Notes: generated by a model from the sequence alone, not told the origin. Shown: positions 1 to 7,672, numbered from the stretch's first letter. The stretch: 12,016 nucleotides of DNA from a gamma proteobacterium symbiont of Lucinoma myriamae (GCA_025655635.1 JAHXIM010000511.1:1-12016), one strand, 5' to 3'. A program made the numbers and translations.

Positions 1-83
1 GATTTTTGGTGGTAATATCATGATATTTCACTATAATTTCAATGGGTTATGATTATAGACCATTTTCAACTGATTTTTATAGG
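1..83. mobile_element. Possible insertion-sequence end next to the broken TSUP gene
   Basis: This stretch is unlike the rest of a TSUP gene and adjoins the exact point where TSUP homology stops, near 83/84. It contains a perfect 14-bp palindrome at 14-27 (AATATCATGATATT) and an inverted repeat CTATAAT (31-37) / ATTATAG (52-58). No minus-strand frame continues the permease: all three reach stops quickly. Two short plus-strand frames end here, with stops at 13-15 and 49-51, and one could be the tail of a transposase lying to the left, but they are too short to identify. The reading as a mobile-element terminus is inference from the truncation; no transposase motif is visible. Confidence 0.3.
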
Positions 84-533
84 ATTAAGTATACCAATTA
101 CACATAAACCAAATCCTCCTGTTATCAGGCCGAAGCTATCTCTGTTTATATCTTTAAGTTCCTGTCCTAATCCAGGCTTTAACCAGGAATAAACACCCAA
201 AGCAATGGTTAACAAGCCCAGTGCTAATTTAGCTTCATAGTCCGGTATCTGCACAATAATAAAGCAGCCGGCTACCACACCAGGCATACCCGTCAATAAA
301 ATAAATAGAGCATATTTAAGGTTCAGCTTGCCGGAACGTAAATGCCTAATAGTTGCCCCGATACCCAGAGCGACGCTGGCTACTTTATGTGTTGCCAGAG
401 CAATACTAAAGGGCAGACCAAGAAAAATTAACATGGGTAATTGAATTAATCCCGCACCGCCACCTGCAAACGCAGAGAATGTATTAGCGACATAGGATAT
501 AAGGAGTAAAATAAGTTGCTCAATATTCAACAT
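66..533 (-). pseudogene. Truncated TSUP-family (TauE/SafE-like) permease, N-terminal half
   Basis: This encodes the first 140 or so residues of a sulfite-exporter TauE/SafE-type membrane permease, a family that moves organosulfur compounds, sulfite or other small anions across the inner membrane. Visible are the first repeat signature F-A-G-G-G-A-G (residues 22-28), the following L-P-M-L and A-T-H-K-V-A segments, and four hydrophobic helices. The second repeat begins near G-L-I-T-G-G-F and stops abruptly after I-L-N, where family members continue for about 100 more residues. The last few codons before the TGA look foreign. The start is well supported: ATG at 533 with GAGG a few bases upstream. 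Family members are typically about 250 residues, so the 155-residue product lacks half of the transporter and is unlikely to work. The substrate cannot be inferred. Confidence 0.75.
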
Positions 534-616
534 AAAAACCTCATCATCCTATTATTTTGTTAAAATTGAGACTAATTTGTTTGCTAACAGAGCAGAAAAT
601 GTTATACATTAACTTT

Positions 617-681
617 AGCTATAGAGCTTACACTTTGCTTATTTTTTTGCTATATAAATAAGCTATAGATGAAAATAAGCT
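617..681. repeat. Short direct and inverted repeats in divergent intergenic region
   Basis: The 182-bp spacer between the divergent TSUP remnant and the 716 gene contains AGCTATAG twice (617-624, 661-668), AAATAAGCT twice (656-664, 673-681), and an 8-bp hairpin GCTTATTT (637-644) / AAATAAGC (656-663) with an 11-base loop. No poly-T follows, so it does not look like a terminator. The position between divergent starts would suit an operator, but no known regulator consensus is recognised, and in very AT-rich DNA part of this could be chance. Confidence 0.25.
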
Positions 682-715
682 GGCCACAGACTACAATAAT
701 TATAATATACTAATA

Positions 716-1720
716 ATGATACTTTTTTATAAACACAAACTCTTTTTAAAACAGCTAAGATTCTTACCTGCGGTTGCTCTCTGCCTGCTCTTTATTTCTA
801 ATACCTTATACGCCGATAAAAGTTACATCAAGTGCTGGAAAAATTCTGAAGGACTGACAGAATGTGGTAATCGTGTGCCAAGAGAATATTATAATCAACG
901 CATGCGTTATATCGATGATAAAGGTATTACCCGTAAAGTTAAAGAAAAAGACAAAACAAAAGAAGAGATTGAATCTCAAAAAGAACAGGATAAATTACTA
1001 GCCTTAGAAGCAGAAAGAGTGAGAAAATCAAAGGGATACGATGAGGTATTACTAAAAACCTACTTAACTATTGATGATCTGCTGGCTTCATTAAATTCCA
1101 AGCTTGGTATTATAAAATCACGTTCTATCATTCTGGATTCCAGTATTGAAATAAAAAAACGTGAGTTTGGTAATCTGGTGAGAAAAGCTGCTAATATGGA
1201 GCGCTCTGGTAAAAAAATATCTAATCAGTTAGCCGTCAAGTTAGACACTGCACGACAAGATCTTAGAAATTTGCATGCTCAGGTCAAAACACAAGAACTT
1301 AATATGCAAAAAATTAACTCAGTTTTTGCTCATGACGTAGAACGTTTTATCTTATCCAAGTCAAATCGTATCAATCACAGTTTATCGACACACAGCCAGT
1401 CAAAAAAATTACATGCAGTTCGTCTTAGCTGTTTAAATAAATCTCAATGTGACTCTCACTGGGGAAAAGCCAATAAATTTATTAAAGAATTTGCCACAAC
1501 TGACATACTTTATACGACTAATAATATTTCCGTAACCGATATTCCAGTAAAACAGCAAGATATTGCTATGAGCCTGTCAATCATAGAAAATAAACCCGAT
1601 CGCAAAAAAATAATAATATTCCAAATCCGATGCAATCCAGAAAGAAAAGGGCAGGAATTTTGTTCTGGTGAAGAAGTAAGCGGAATATTAAAAGAATTTA
1701 AAAGTATTATTTATCAATAA
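716..1720 (+). CDS. Secreted DUF4124-like protein with coiled-coil middle
   Basis: This is a predicted periplasmic protein of unknown function, 334 residues. Residues 1-33 form a long signal peptide (positive start, hydrophobic 17-32, likely cleavage after L-Y-A). Residues 36-75 resemble DUF4124, with the pattern Y-x-K-C-W ... E-C-G-x-x-V-P-x-E-Y and a Cys pair (C40, C50). Residues 75-210 are charged and helical, likely coiled coil. The end (232-334) holds two more Cys pairs (C239/C245 and C306/C316) in a pattern I associate with a second uncharacterised gammaproteobacterial domain: C-x5-C-x2-H-W, then I-x-F-x-I-x-C. Six cysteines in an exported protein suggest three disulfides. The ATG has no Shine-Dalgarno; a TATAAT at 701-706 would give an almost leaderless transcript. 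The gene is convergent with slmA, and no functional link to it is apparent. Confidence 0.8.
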   Translation: MILFYKHKLFLKQLRFLPAVALCLLFISNTLYADKSYIKCWKNSEGLTECGNRVPREYYNQRMRYIDDKGITRKVKEKDKTKEEIESQKEQDKLLALEAERVRKSKGYDEVLLKTYLTIDDLLASLNSKLGIIKSRSIILDSSIEIKKREFGNLVRKAANMERSGKKISNQLAVKLDTARQDLRNLHAQVKTQELNMQKINSVFAHDVERFILSKSNRINHSLSTHSQSKKLHAVRLSCLNKSQCDSHWGKANKFIKEFATTDILYTTNNISVTDIPVKQQDIAMSLSIIENKPDRKKIIIFQIRCNPERKGQEFCSGEEVSGILKEFKSIIYQ

Positions 1721-1758
1721 TACCAGGCTAAAAAATTAGTGCTGTATTTTTAAAACAG

Positions 1759-2349
1759 TTATTCCCGCTGAATACTTCTCGCTAAAAATAACCATTTGTC
1801 AGCCCATTTCTCATTTGGCTGTTTGCTGAATTGACTGCGCACATATTGGCTTAACTGCCCCTCAATAAAGCTTGAAAGTAATTCGGCAAACTGACTGATA
1901 TTACCCTGGTACTTCATCTGACCTTTTAATTCCCCTTCTCTTAATATCTGCCTTAGTTGTGTCTCGATGCGCTCAAAAAATTGATTACTGCGTTTCAACA
2001 AACGTTCATGTTCTCCAACTAATGCATCACCAAGCAGAATTCGAGTAATTCCCGGATTTTTGCTGGAAAAGGTTAAAATAATGCCTATTATTTTTTCAAC
2101 TTGTAATAAAGTCTCATCCTGACTATTAACAACCTGGTTAATCAGCCCAAAGACTGCACCTTCACTAAATTCAATTAACGCTTCAAACATTTTTGCTTTA
2201 CTGGGAAAATGCCTATATAAAGCCGCTTCAGATACGCCTACCGCTTTAGCGAGATTAGCTGTAGTAATACGTTCTCCAGGTCTTTGCTCTAACTCTAAAG
2301 CCAGAGCCTGCAGTATTTGTTCTTTTCGGTTGCTTTTTTTATTCATCAT
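1759..2349 (-). CDS. slmA: Nucleoid occlusion factor SlmA (TetR family)
   Basis: SlmA binds specific chromosomal sites and, when bound, antagonises FtsZ, preventing septum formation over the nucleoid. From the ATG at 2349 the product is 196 residues, close to the E. coli length. The N-terminal TetR helix-turn-helix (about 27-60) contains T-T-A-x-L-A-x-x-V-G-V-S-E-A-A-L-Y-R-H-F, a diagnostic near-match to SlmA, and the ligand/FtsZ domain keeps N-P-G-I-T-R-I-L, F-E-R-I-E-x-Q-L-R-Q-x-L-R-E and the late E-G-x-L-S-x-x-V-R-S-x-F. The start is one of two adjacent ATGs (2349 or 2346) inside the 3' end of argB, whose stop is at 2339-2341, so the genes overlap by up to 11 bp and are probably translationally coupled. 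An upstream in-frame start at 2367 would add six residues deeper into argB and is less likely. slmA closes the coaBC-dut-algC-argB block, whereas E. coli has coaBC-dut-slmA. Confidence 0.93.
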   Translation of the reverse strand: MMNKKSNRKEQILQALALELEQRPGERITTANLAKAVGVSEAALYRHFPSKAKMFEALIEFSEGAVFGLINQVVNSQDETLLQVEKIIGIILTFSSKNPGITRILLGDALVGEHERLLKRSNQFFERIETQLRQILREGELKGQMKYQGNISQFAELLSSFIEGQLSQYVRSQFSKQPNEKWADKWLFLARSIQRE

Positions 2350-3253
2350 CTTTCGGGCAGTCACCAAAGATCAAAGTGCCAATACCTTCATCTGTAAATA
2401 ATTCCAACATGACTGCATGTTCAACACGACCATCAATAATATGAGCAGAGCAGACATTATTTTGCACCGCTTCAAGTGCACAGCGAATTTTTGGCAGCAT
2501 ACCGCCAAAAATAGTGCCGTCTGCAATCAGTTCATCAATCCGTTCTGTACTAAGTCCCGTTAACAAATTATCTTTTTTATCCAGCAGTCCTTTGGTATTG
2601 GTTAATAAGATGAGTTTTTCAGCACTGAGTTCTTCCGCCAGTCGGCCTGCCACTAAATCCGCATTAATATTATATGATTCACCGTCTTTACCAAGGCCAA
2701 TAGGGGCTATTACCGGAATAAAATCACCATGAACTAACATGTCAACAATCGAAGTATCAATTGCCGTGACTTCTCCCACGTGGCCGATATCAATAATTTC
2801 GGGAGCCTTCATTTCCTCAGTTTGATGAGTAAAATTCATCTTTTTAGCACTAATCAAAGCACCATCTTTACCTGTCAAGCCTACGGCTTTGGCACCATGA
2901 GAATTAAGCAGCGCAACAATTTCTTTGTTAACCTGGCCGCCCAGGACCATCTCAACAACATCCATTGTTTCTTTATCAGTGACACGCATACCACCAACAA
3001 ATTCACTTTCCTTACCCACTCTTTTCAACAAATTGCCTATCTGCGGGCCACCGCCATGAACGACAACAGGATTCAGACCTACCAGTTTCAATAAAACAAT
3101 ATCACGGGCAAAACCATTTTTCAGCGCTTCATCAGTCATGGCATTGCCGCCATATTTGATGACAATTGTTTTACCCTGAAATTTTCTTATATAAGGTAAA
3201 GCTTCTGATAAAACATGTGCAATGGTAACTGCTGAACTTTTATTAATACTCAT
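2339..3253 (-). CDS. argB: N-acetylglutamate kinase
   Basis: The cytosolic enzyme phosphorylates N-acetyl-L-glutamate with ATP, the second step of arginine synthesis. At 304 residues it has every signature of the family: catalytic K33 in V-I-K-Y-G-G-N-A-M, G-G-G-P-Q-I at 67-72, substrate-binding R90 in G-G-M-R-V-T-D, N-I-N-A-D at 195-199, and G-G-M-L-P-K ending at K255. An N-terminal helix (about 8-25, H-V-L-S-E-A-L-P-Y-I) precedes the kinase core. Such an extension is typical of arginine-feedback-inhibited NAGKs of organisms with the acetyl-recycling pathway, and is absent from the shorter E. coli type, so allosteric inhibition by arginine is inferred. The ATG is preceded by AGAGA. A 107-bp gap (3254-3360) separates it from algC; it holds no gene and could contain a secondary promoter, though I see no convincing one. 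Confidence 0.96.
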   Translation of the reverse strand: MSINKSSAVTIAHVLSEALPYIRKFQGKTIVIKYGGNAMTDEALKNGFARDIVLLKLVGLNPVVVHGGGPQIGNLLKRVGKESEFVGGMRVTDKETMDVVEMVLGGQVNKEIVALLNSHGAKAVGLTGKDGALISAKKMNFTHQTEEMKAPEIIDIGHVGEVTAIDTSIVDMLVHGDFIPVIAPIGLGKDGESYNINADLVAGRLAEELSAEKLILLTNTKGLLDKKDNLLTGLSTERIDELIADGTIFGGMLPKIRCALEAVQNNVCSAHIIDGRVEHAVMLELFTDEGIGTLIFGDCPKDDE

Positions 3254-3360
3254 GATTTCTCTGTATATTGGTTATAACTATGTTAAATGATAGGTAATTA
3301 TTCAGTGTCTATTTTTTGCCGCTATTAAACCTATGGCACTTATTTTACACGCAGCTTTAT

Positions 3361-4083
3361 TTAAAAAGGGAATTCCAGTGTTGGCTCAATAGCCAGAACA
3401 ACATCTTTAAAAGTTGTTGCAATACGTTGTAAAGCAGCTTCATTTTCAGCTTCAAAACGCATACTCAAATTTTCTCTGGTATTAGATGATCTCACAAGCC
3501 CCCAACCATCTGAGTATTCAACACGAATACCATCAATGGTGATAATATTACCATCACTGAAAGCACTTAAATCTTTATTTAATTGCTCAATAATAGCTTT
3601 ACTATTTTCAGCAGCGATAAGAATTTCCGGGGTATTTAATGAGTCAGGAAGCTCTGCAAAAACTTGCCGAGATTTTCTTAAATCAATGGATAATATTTCA
3701 AGTACTCTGGCAGCAGTAAATAATGCATCATCAAAACCAAACCAACGTTCTTTAATATAAATATGACCATTCATTTCACCTGCAAGTAATGCACCTTCTT
3801 CCAGCAGCTTGCTTTTCATAAATGAATGTCCACTTTTACACAGAAGAGCATTGCCCCCCAGATCACTAATAAATTTTTCTAACTTCCAGGTTGATTTAAC
3901 ATCATACAAAACCGTCGCATCTTTATTTCTGGATAATATATCTTTTGCCAAAAGCATAAGAATTCTATCAGGCCAGATGATTTCACCTCCAGATGAGACT
4001 AAACCAATCCTATCGCCATCACCATCAACAGTGATACCGACGTCAGCCTTCACTTCAGTGACTTTTTGGATTAATTCACTCAT
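3361..4083 (-). CDS. algC: AlgC C-terminal fragment (mutase domains 2-4)
   Basis: This 240-residue open frame carries D-G-D-G-D-R (20-25, Mg-binding), K-S-G-H (83-86), G-E-M-N-G-H (102-107) followed by K-E-R-W-F-G-F-D-D-A, and the phosphate-binding R-S-S-N-T (198-202). Homology extends upstream of its first ATG into V-D-G-N-F-P-V-H-D-P-D-P, back to about 4155, showing that the ATG at 4083 is an internal methionine of the intact gene rather than a true start. No Shine-Dalgarno precedes it, so independent translation is doubtful. Confidence 0.65.
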   Translation of the reverse strand: MSELIQKVTEVKADVGITVDGDGDRIGLVSSGGEIIWPDRILMLLAKDILSRNKDATVLYDVKSTWKLEKFISDLGGNALLCKSGHSFMKSKLLEEGALLAGEMNGHIYIKERWFGFDDALFTAARVLEILSIDLRKSRQVFAELPDSLNTPEILIAAENSKAIIEQLNKDLSAFSDGNIITIDGIRVEYSDGWGLVRSSNTRENLSMRFEAENEAALQRIATTFKDVVLAIEPTLEFPF

Positions 4084-4138
4084 ATTTTCAGGACGACTGG
4101 GATCAGGATCATGAACCGGGAAGTTTCCATCAACTTCA

Positions 4139-5890
4139 CTATTTAGCGCGGTAACCCCTGCACCCTAATTGTTCAAAAAATGCCGAGGCAAATTTTCCTG
4201 CCACTCCATTAGCCGAATCAATCACAATACTCATTGGTCTGGCTAAAATAACATTACCTGTTATCTTGGTAATGTATTCTTCCAATATATTGAGTTGAGA
4301 TAACTCACCTGCTCCTGAAACACGCTCACCGGCAATGACCTTCTTTTTTAAGTTCTGCAAATGTACATCACTATAGCTATGCCCAGTCAACATAATTTTT
4401 ATACCATTACAATTAGCGGGGTCGTTATTGGCAGTCACCATCAGGCCATTACCATCTGTCTTTGTAATAGCAGAAAAATAGAGTACAGGACTGGTTACCA
4501 TACCGATATCAAGTACATTAATACCACTTTCTAACAAAGCATCAATGATTGCCTTCACTAATTCAGGACTGCTATTACGCCCATCATAACCAATTGAAAT
4601 TTGTGTCTGCTGATGCTGCTTCATCTCCACTGCTATGCCATAAGCAATCTTTTGAAAAATTCCAGCATTAATAAATTCACTAACTACACCGCGAATATCA
4701 CAGGCTTTGAATATTTTTTGTGTAATCAGCTCCAAATAATCTGATTCAGATTCATCATCAACGATAATACCGCCTTCATTGCTATAGATAACATCAGTAA
4801 CCTCTTCACTGCGAACAATTTTAGGGGAGTCATGTGTCGCAGCAATTTGCTTAACACTTTTACTCTTTACTCTTTCAGGTAAAGCAACATAACTATCTGA
4901 TTTATAATTTTTAATGATTATAAACAGAAAGACCAGAGATGAAACAATAGCTAATGATCCCAGACCTAGATACACAATAGCCAGCCATATCAAAGAAATT
5001 GGGGTTTTATTTGTTTGTTCTACTGACCAGAATTTATAAACCCACTGAGTATCAGGTAATTTTTTTGACACAAACATGGGCATAGCTTTTAATGCTTGAT
5101 CGCCTGCTCTCACTAGTAATAAAGATTTACCTGAGAAACTTTGTACAACTTCAAGATAGCCCGTTTTTACTTTAAAGTCTTTTATTAATTGCTGGGCAAA
5201 ATTCTTCGGTATTTTGGCCATAATATAACCAATAAGCACTTCTTTTTTTAAATCAATATCGGTAAAAGTAACTCTCTTAATAAAGACTAATCGAGGATCG
5301 CCCCCCTTAAGCCCATGTGCTTCAATGTTTATATCACTCTTTGAATCATTGTTAACGGATTCTTTTAAGTCATTTAACATAGATAAGACACTATAACCCA
5401 TCACCGGGTTCTCAATAATATCATCATCTTTAAAATCGGCATCAATGAGTTCAACCTCAGCCTGATCACCTAAACGAGCTTCCAAATCCGTTTTTAGAAC
5501 ATCTTGCCATGCGGGATCATTGAAATTTTTAATATATTCCGCATCGTTTAAAATATATTTAAAGTTGCTGACTTTGTTAGTGAGTATCTCATTTGACTGT
5601 TTAACCAGGGCAGAAAGATCTTGTGTTGCTTTTTCTTCAAGCTGTTGCAAATATTGTTTTTCTGCACTTTCCTTGCTTATTGAAGCGCCATAAAACAAAG
5701 CCAGGGCAGAAATAAGTAATAAAAAAACAAAAGCAAGGTATTTTATAAAGCCCTTTTTTTCAACATCCATCGGGATGTGTTCTTTTTTTACCTTTTGTTT
5801 TTTTGAACGAAGATCTTCTAGTTCTTCCTTGCGCTTTGCAACCGATTCTTCCTGAATCATCGCCCTAATTTTGTCTTTTGTTTCATTCAT
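4139..5890 (-). CDS. algC: AlgC N-terminal fragment: membrane/sensor region plus first mutase domain
   Basis: This 583-residue frame is the part translated normally from the ATG at 5890. Residues 1-47 are highly charged (Lys/Glu), TM1 spans about 48-68, a periplasmic mixed alpha/beta region of about 230 residues follows, TM2 is about 299-326, and a linker with acidic stretches leads to the mutase N-terminus with D-I-R-G-V-V at 398-403 and Y-D-G-R-N-S-S-P-E-L-V near 435-445. Homology is continuous to C-R at 577-578, after which five foreign residues (G-Y-R-A-K) precede a stop. On its own it contains mutase domain 1 and part of domain 2, without the metal, sugar or phosphate loops, so it cannot be a mutase. 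It lies 35 bp downstream of dut with only a weak GGAAA as ribosome site. Confidence 0.7.
   Translation of the reverse strand: MNETKDKIRAMIQEESVAKRKEELEDLRSKKQKVKKEHIPMDVEKKGFIKYLAFVFLLLISALALFYGASISKESAEKQYLQQLEEKATQDLSALVKQSNEILTNKVSNFKYILNDAEYIKNFNDPAWQDVLKTDLEARLGDQAEVELIDADFKDDDIIENPVMGYSVLSMLNDLKESVNNDSKSDINIEAHGLKGGDPRLVFIKRVTFTDIDLKKEVLIGYIMAKIPKNFAQQLIKDFKVKTGYLEVVQSFSGKSLLLVRAGDQALKAMPMFVSKKLPDTQWVYKFWSVEQTNKTPISLIWLAIVYLGLGSLAIVSSLVFLFIIIKNYKSDSYVALPERVKSKSVKQIAATHDSPKIVRSEEVTDVIYSNEGGIIVDDESESDYLELITQKIFKACDIRGVVSEFINAGIFQKIAYGIAVEMKQHQQTQISIGYDGRNSSPELVKAIIDALLESGINVLDIGMVTSPVLYFSAITKTDGNGLMVTANNDPANCNGIKIMLTGHSYSDVHLQNLKKKVIAGERVSGAGELSQLNILEEYITKITGNVILARPMSIVIDSANGVAGKFASAFFEQLGCRGYRAK
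4155..4158 (-). other. Frameshift site: four-base homopolymer in algC
   Basis: On the coding strand the sequence is GGT TGC AGG GGT TAC. Removing one G gives GGT TGC AGG GTT ACC, which continues directly into the conserved V-D-G-N-F-P-V-H-D-P-D-P. The change is a single-base gain in a G run, the commonest context for both replication slippage and long-read sequencing error. No classical -1 slippery heptamer is present. A +1 slip at AGG-G is formally possible but unsupported by any recognised stimulator. Confidence 0.75.
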
Positions 5891-5925
5891 AAAATCAGTT
5901 TCCGTTTACTTTATTACTAAATGAG

Positions 5926-6381
5926 TTAGTGACTGTCTGTGTGCCCAAAACCACCGTCACCCCGGTCACTTTGTTCAAAAGATTCAACGATATTAAAATT
6001 TGCCTGTACAACCGGCACAAAAACCAATTGTGCAATCCGCTCTCCCGGTTTAATCATAAAAGTAGTATTACCACGATTCCAGCATGACACAAAAAGCTGC
6101 CCCTGATAGTCTGAATCAATCAACCCTACCAGATTGCCTAATACAATGCCGTGTTTATGCCCAAGCCCTGAGCGAGGTAAAATAACTGCGGCCATATTAT
6201 TATTAGCTATGTGAATGGCGATACCGGTTGGAATTAAAAGTGTTTCTCCTGGAAGAAGCTCTTTTTCCTCATCCAATATTGCTCTTAGATCCATGCCTGC
6301 TGAGCCATCTGTAGCATATTCCGGCATAGGAAACTCATTTCCCACTCTTGGATCGAGAATTTTAACATCAACTTCATTCAT
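5926..6381 (-). CDS. dut: Deoxyuridine 5'-triphosphate nucleotidohydrolase (dUTPase)
   Basis: The trimeric cytosolic enzyme hydrolyses dUTP to dUMP and pyrophosphate, keeping uracil out of DNA and supplying the dTMP precursor. All five family motifs occur in order in 151 residues: A-G-M-D-L (28-32), P-R-S-G-L-G (69-74), G-L-I-D-S-D-Y-Q-G-Q-L (86-96, with catalytic D89 and uracil-stacking Y92), G-E-R-I-A-Q-L-V-F (113-121) and R-G-D-G-G-F-G-H-T (140-148). The last, flexible motif has His-Thr where Ser-Thr is common, a mild variation. Length and motif spacing match the E. coli homotrimer. It lies 36 bp after coaBC and 35 bp before algC, and AAGGA about 12 bases ahead of the ATG could serve as ribosome site. 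The coaBC-dut pairing is conserved across gammaproteobacteria. Confidence 0.97.
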   Translation of the reverse strand: MNEVDVKILDPRVGNEFPMPEYATDGSAGMDLRAILDEEKELLPGETLLIPTGIAIHIANNNMAAVILPRSGLGHKHGIVLGNLVGLIDSDYQGQLFVSCWNRGNTTFMIKPGERIAQLVFVPVVQANFNIVESFEQSDRGDGGFGHTDSH

Positions 6382-6417
6382 GGCTTATTAGTGTCCTTAA
6401 TAATGTCATTAACTTAA

Positions 6418-7653
6418 TTAACCTTTCGGTACTAAAAATAGTACAATTTCATCAATTAACTGACAGGCTAACTGTTTTTTACTGGCATAGGGTAACTTTT
6501 TATAGCCGTCATTATGCCAGAACAAATGCAGCTCATTATTATCTGCTTCAAAGCCTTGTGATTCTCCAACCTTATTGGCAGCAATCATATCCAGCTTTTT
6601 CCGTTGTAATTTATCAAGCGCATATTTTTCAATATCATTGGTTTCTGCAGCAAAACCGATGGTAATTGGTTTATCTTTCAAGGCCGCAACATCGGCTAAA
6701 ATATCGGGATTTTTTACCAGTTCAATAGTGAGATTATCAGTATTCTTTTTTATTTTATTAGGCACTTTTTCAACTGGACGATAATCCGCAACAGCTGCTG
6801 TGGCAATAAAAATATCAATATCGTTAATTGATTGAAATACTGCATCATGCATTTGTTGTGCACTACGCACCTTTATTAATTCAATACTATCAGGCGCGTC
6901 TAAAGCTACAGGTCCACTGATCAAAATAACTTTCGCACCGTATTGTTGCGCAGCCTGTGCTATGGCATAACCCATTTTACCGCTACTGCGATTGCTCACA
7001 TAACGAACAGGATCAATATCTTCAATTGTCGGGCCGGCAGTAATCAATACCCGCTTGCCTTCTAATAAATGAGAGTCTGACAGGTCATTATTGGTCACTA
7101 TTGAAGCCAATAGATTAGCACAACAGCTTATTATTTCAGCAGGCTCTTTCATTCTGCCTGCTCCAATATCACCACAGGCCTGCTCACCGTCTCCAGGTCC
7201 GCAAAGTGAAACAGCAGTTCGCTTCAATAATATTTCAATATTTTTCTGTGTTGCCTCACTATGCCACATTTGCTGATTCATAGTCGGAGCAATTAATAGC
7301 GGTGCCTTGCTGACCAGACATAGAGTCGATAATAAATCATCAGCCATACCATGAGCAATTTTAGCAATAGTATTAGCTGTAGCAGGTGCAATCAGGATTA
7401 AGTCAGCCCAGCGAGCTAATTCAATATGTCCCATACCTGCTTCAGCATCAAGATCAAATAAAGCACTGCGTACCTGTCTGCCAGATAAGGCCTGAAAAGT
7501 AAGAGCCCCTACAAATTCTAATGCAGCTTGAGTCATTACAACCTGTACCTGCGCACCCTGCTTTATTAACAGACGCACTAATTCTGCAGACTTATAAGCA
7601 GCAATTCCACCACACACACCTAAAATGATTTTTTTATCTTTAAAAACTGTCAT
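6418..7653 (-). CDS. coaBC: Bifunctional phosphopantothenoylcysteine synthetase/decarboxylase
   Basis: This cytosolic enzyme carries out two consecutive coenzyme A steps: CTP-dependent joining of cysteine to 4'-phosphopantothenate (CoaB) and FMN-dependent decarboxylation to 4'-phosphopantetheine (CoaC). The 411-residue product has the flavoprotein CoaC half first (about 1-190), with G-G-I-A-A-Y-K near the start, active-site H76 in G-M-G-H, N126 in P-T-M-N-Q-Q-M-W, and C160 in A-C-G-D-I-G-A-G-R-M. The CoaB half (about 197-405) has the T-A-G-P-T-I-E loop, N-R-S-S-G-K-M-G (221-228), A-A-V-A-D-Y-R-P, and K-I-K-K near 300-303. Nothing is missing. It is the first gene of the minus-strand block and diverges from radC, the order seen in E. 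coli and pseudomonads, so the operon promoter should lie in 7654-7797. Confidence 0.97.
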   Translation of the reverse strand: MTVFKDKKIILGVCGGIAAYKSAELVRLLIKQGAQVQVVMTQAALEFVGALTFQALSGRQVRSALFDLDAEAGMGHIELARWADLILIAPATANTIAKIAHGMADDLLSTLCLVSKAPLLIAPTMNQQMWHSEATQKNIEILLKRTAVSLCGPGDGEQACGDIGAGRMKEPAEIISCCANLLASIVTNNDLSDSHLLEGKRVLITAGPTIEDIDPVRYVSNRSSGKMGYAIAQAAQQYGAKVILISGPVALDAPDSIELIKVRSAQQMHDAVFQSINDIDIFIATAAVADYRPVEKVPNKIKKNTDNLTIELVKNPDILADVAALKDKPITIGFAAETNDIEKYALDKLQRKKLDMIAANKVGESQGFEADNNELHLFWHNDGYKKLPYASKKQLACQLIDEIVLFLVPKG

Positions 7654-7672
7654 AGTGCTATTCTAACGATTA

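Larger units (their letters stand above)
3361..5890 (-). pseudogene. algC: Frameshifted membrane-anchored phosphomannomutase/phosphoglucomutase, AlgC type
   Basis: AlgC interconverts hexose 1- and 6-phosphates for exopolysaccharide, LPS and rhamnolipid precursors. Removing one base from the C4 run at 4155-4158 joins the two frames into an 842-residue protein of the long AlgC form known from pseudomonads: cytoplasmic charged tail, TM1, periplasmic sensor-like domain, TM2, linker, then four mutase domains from about residue 390. In restored numbering the metal loop D-G-D-G-D-R is 622-627, the sugar loop G-E-M-N-G-H 704-709, and the phosphate loop R-S-S-N-T 800-804. The phosphoserine loop is abnormal: T-A-N-N-D-P at 486-491 instead of T-x-S-H-N-P, so the catalytic serine is Asn488. 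The sugar loop also has Asn for the usual Ser. Frameshift plus active-site loss favours a decaying gene; a sequencing indel on top of a non-catalytic protein is the alternative. Confidence 0.8.

Noticed and set aside
1721..1758. Bidirectional terminator between the 716 gene and slmA
   Set aside because: Only four-pair stems such as CTGT/ACAG with mismatches can be drawn; not distinguishable from AT-rich chance.
2514..3094. Plus-strand open frames opposite argB
   Set aside because: Antisense shadows of a strongly conserved enzyme with no ribosome sites or recognisable product; the same holds for plus-strand frames opposite algC and coaBC.
4150..4165. Programmed ribosomal frameshift in algC
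   Set aside because: No slippery heptamer or recognised stimulator is visible, the family does not use frameshifting, and the active-site loss points to decay instead.
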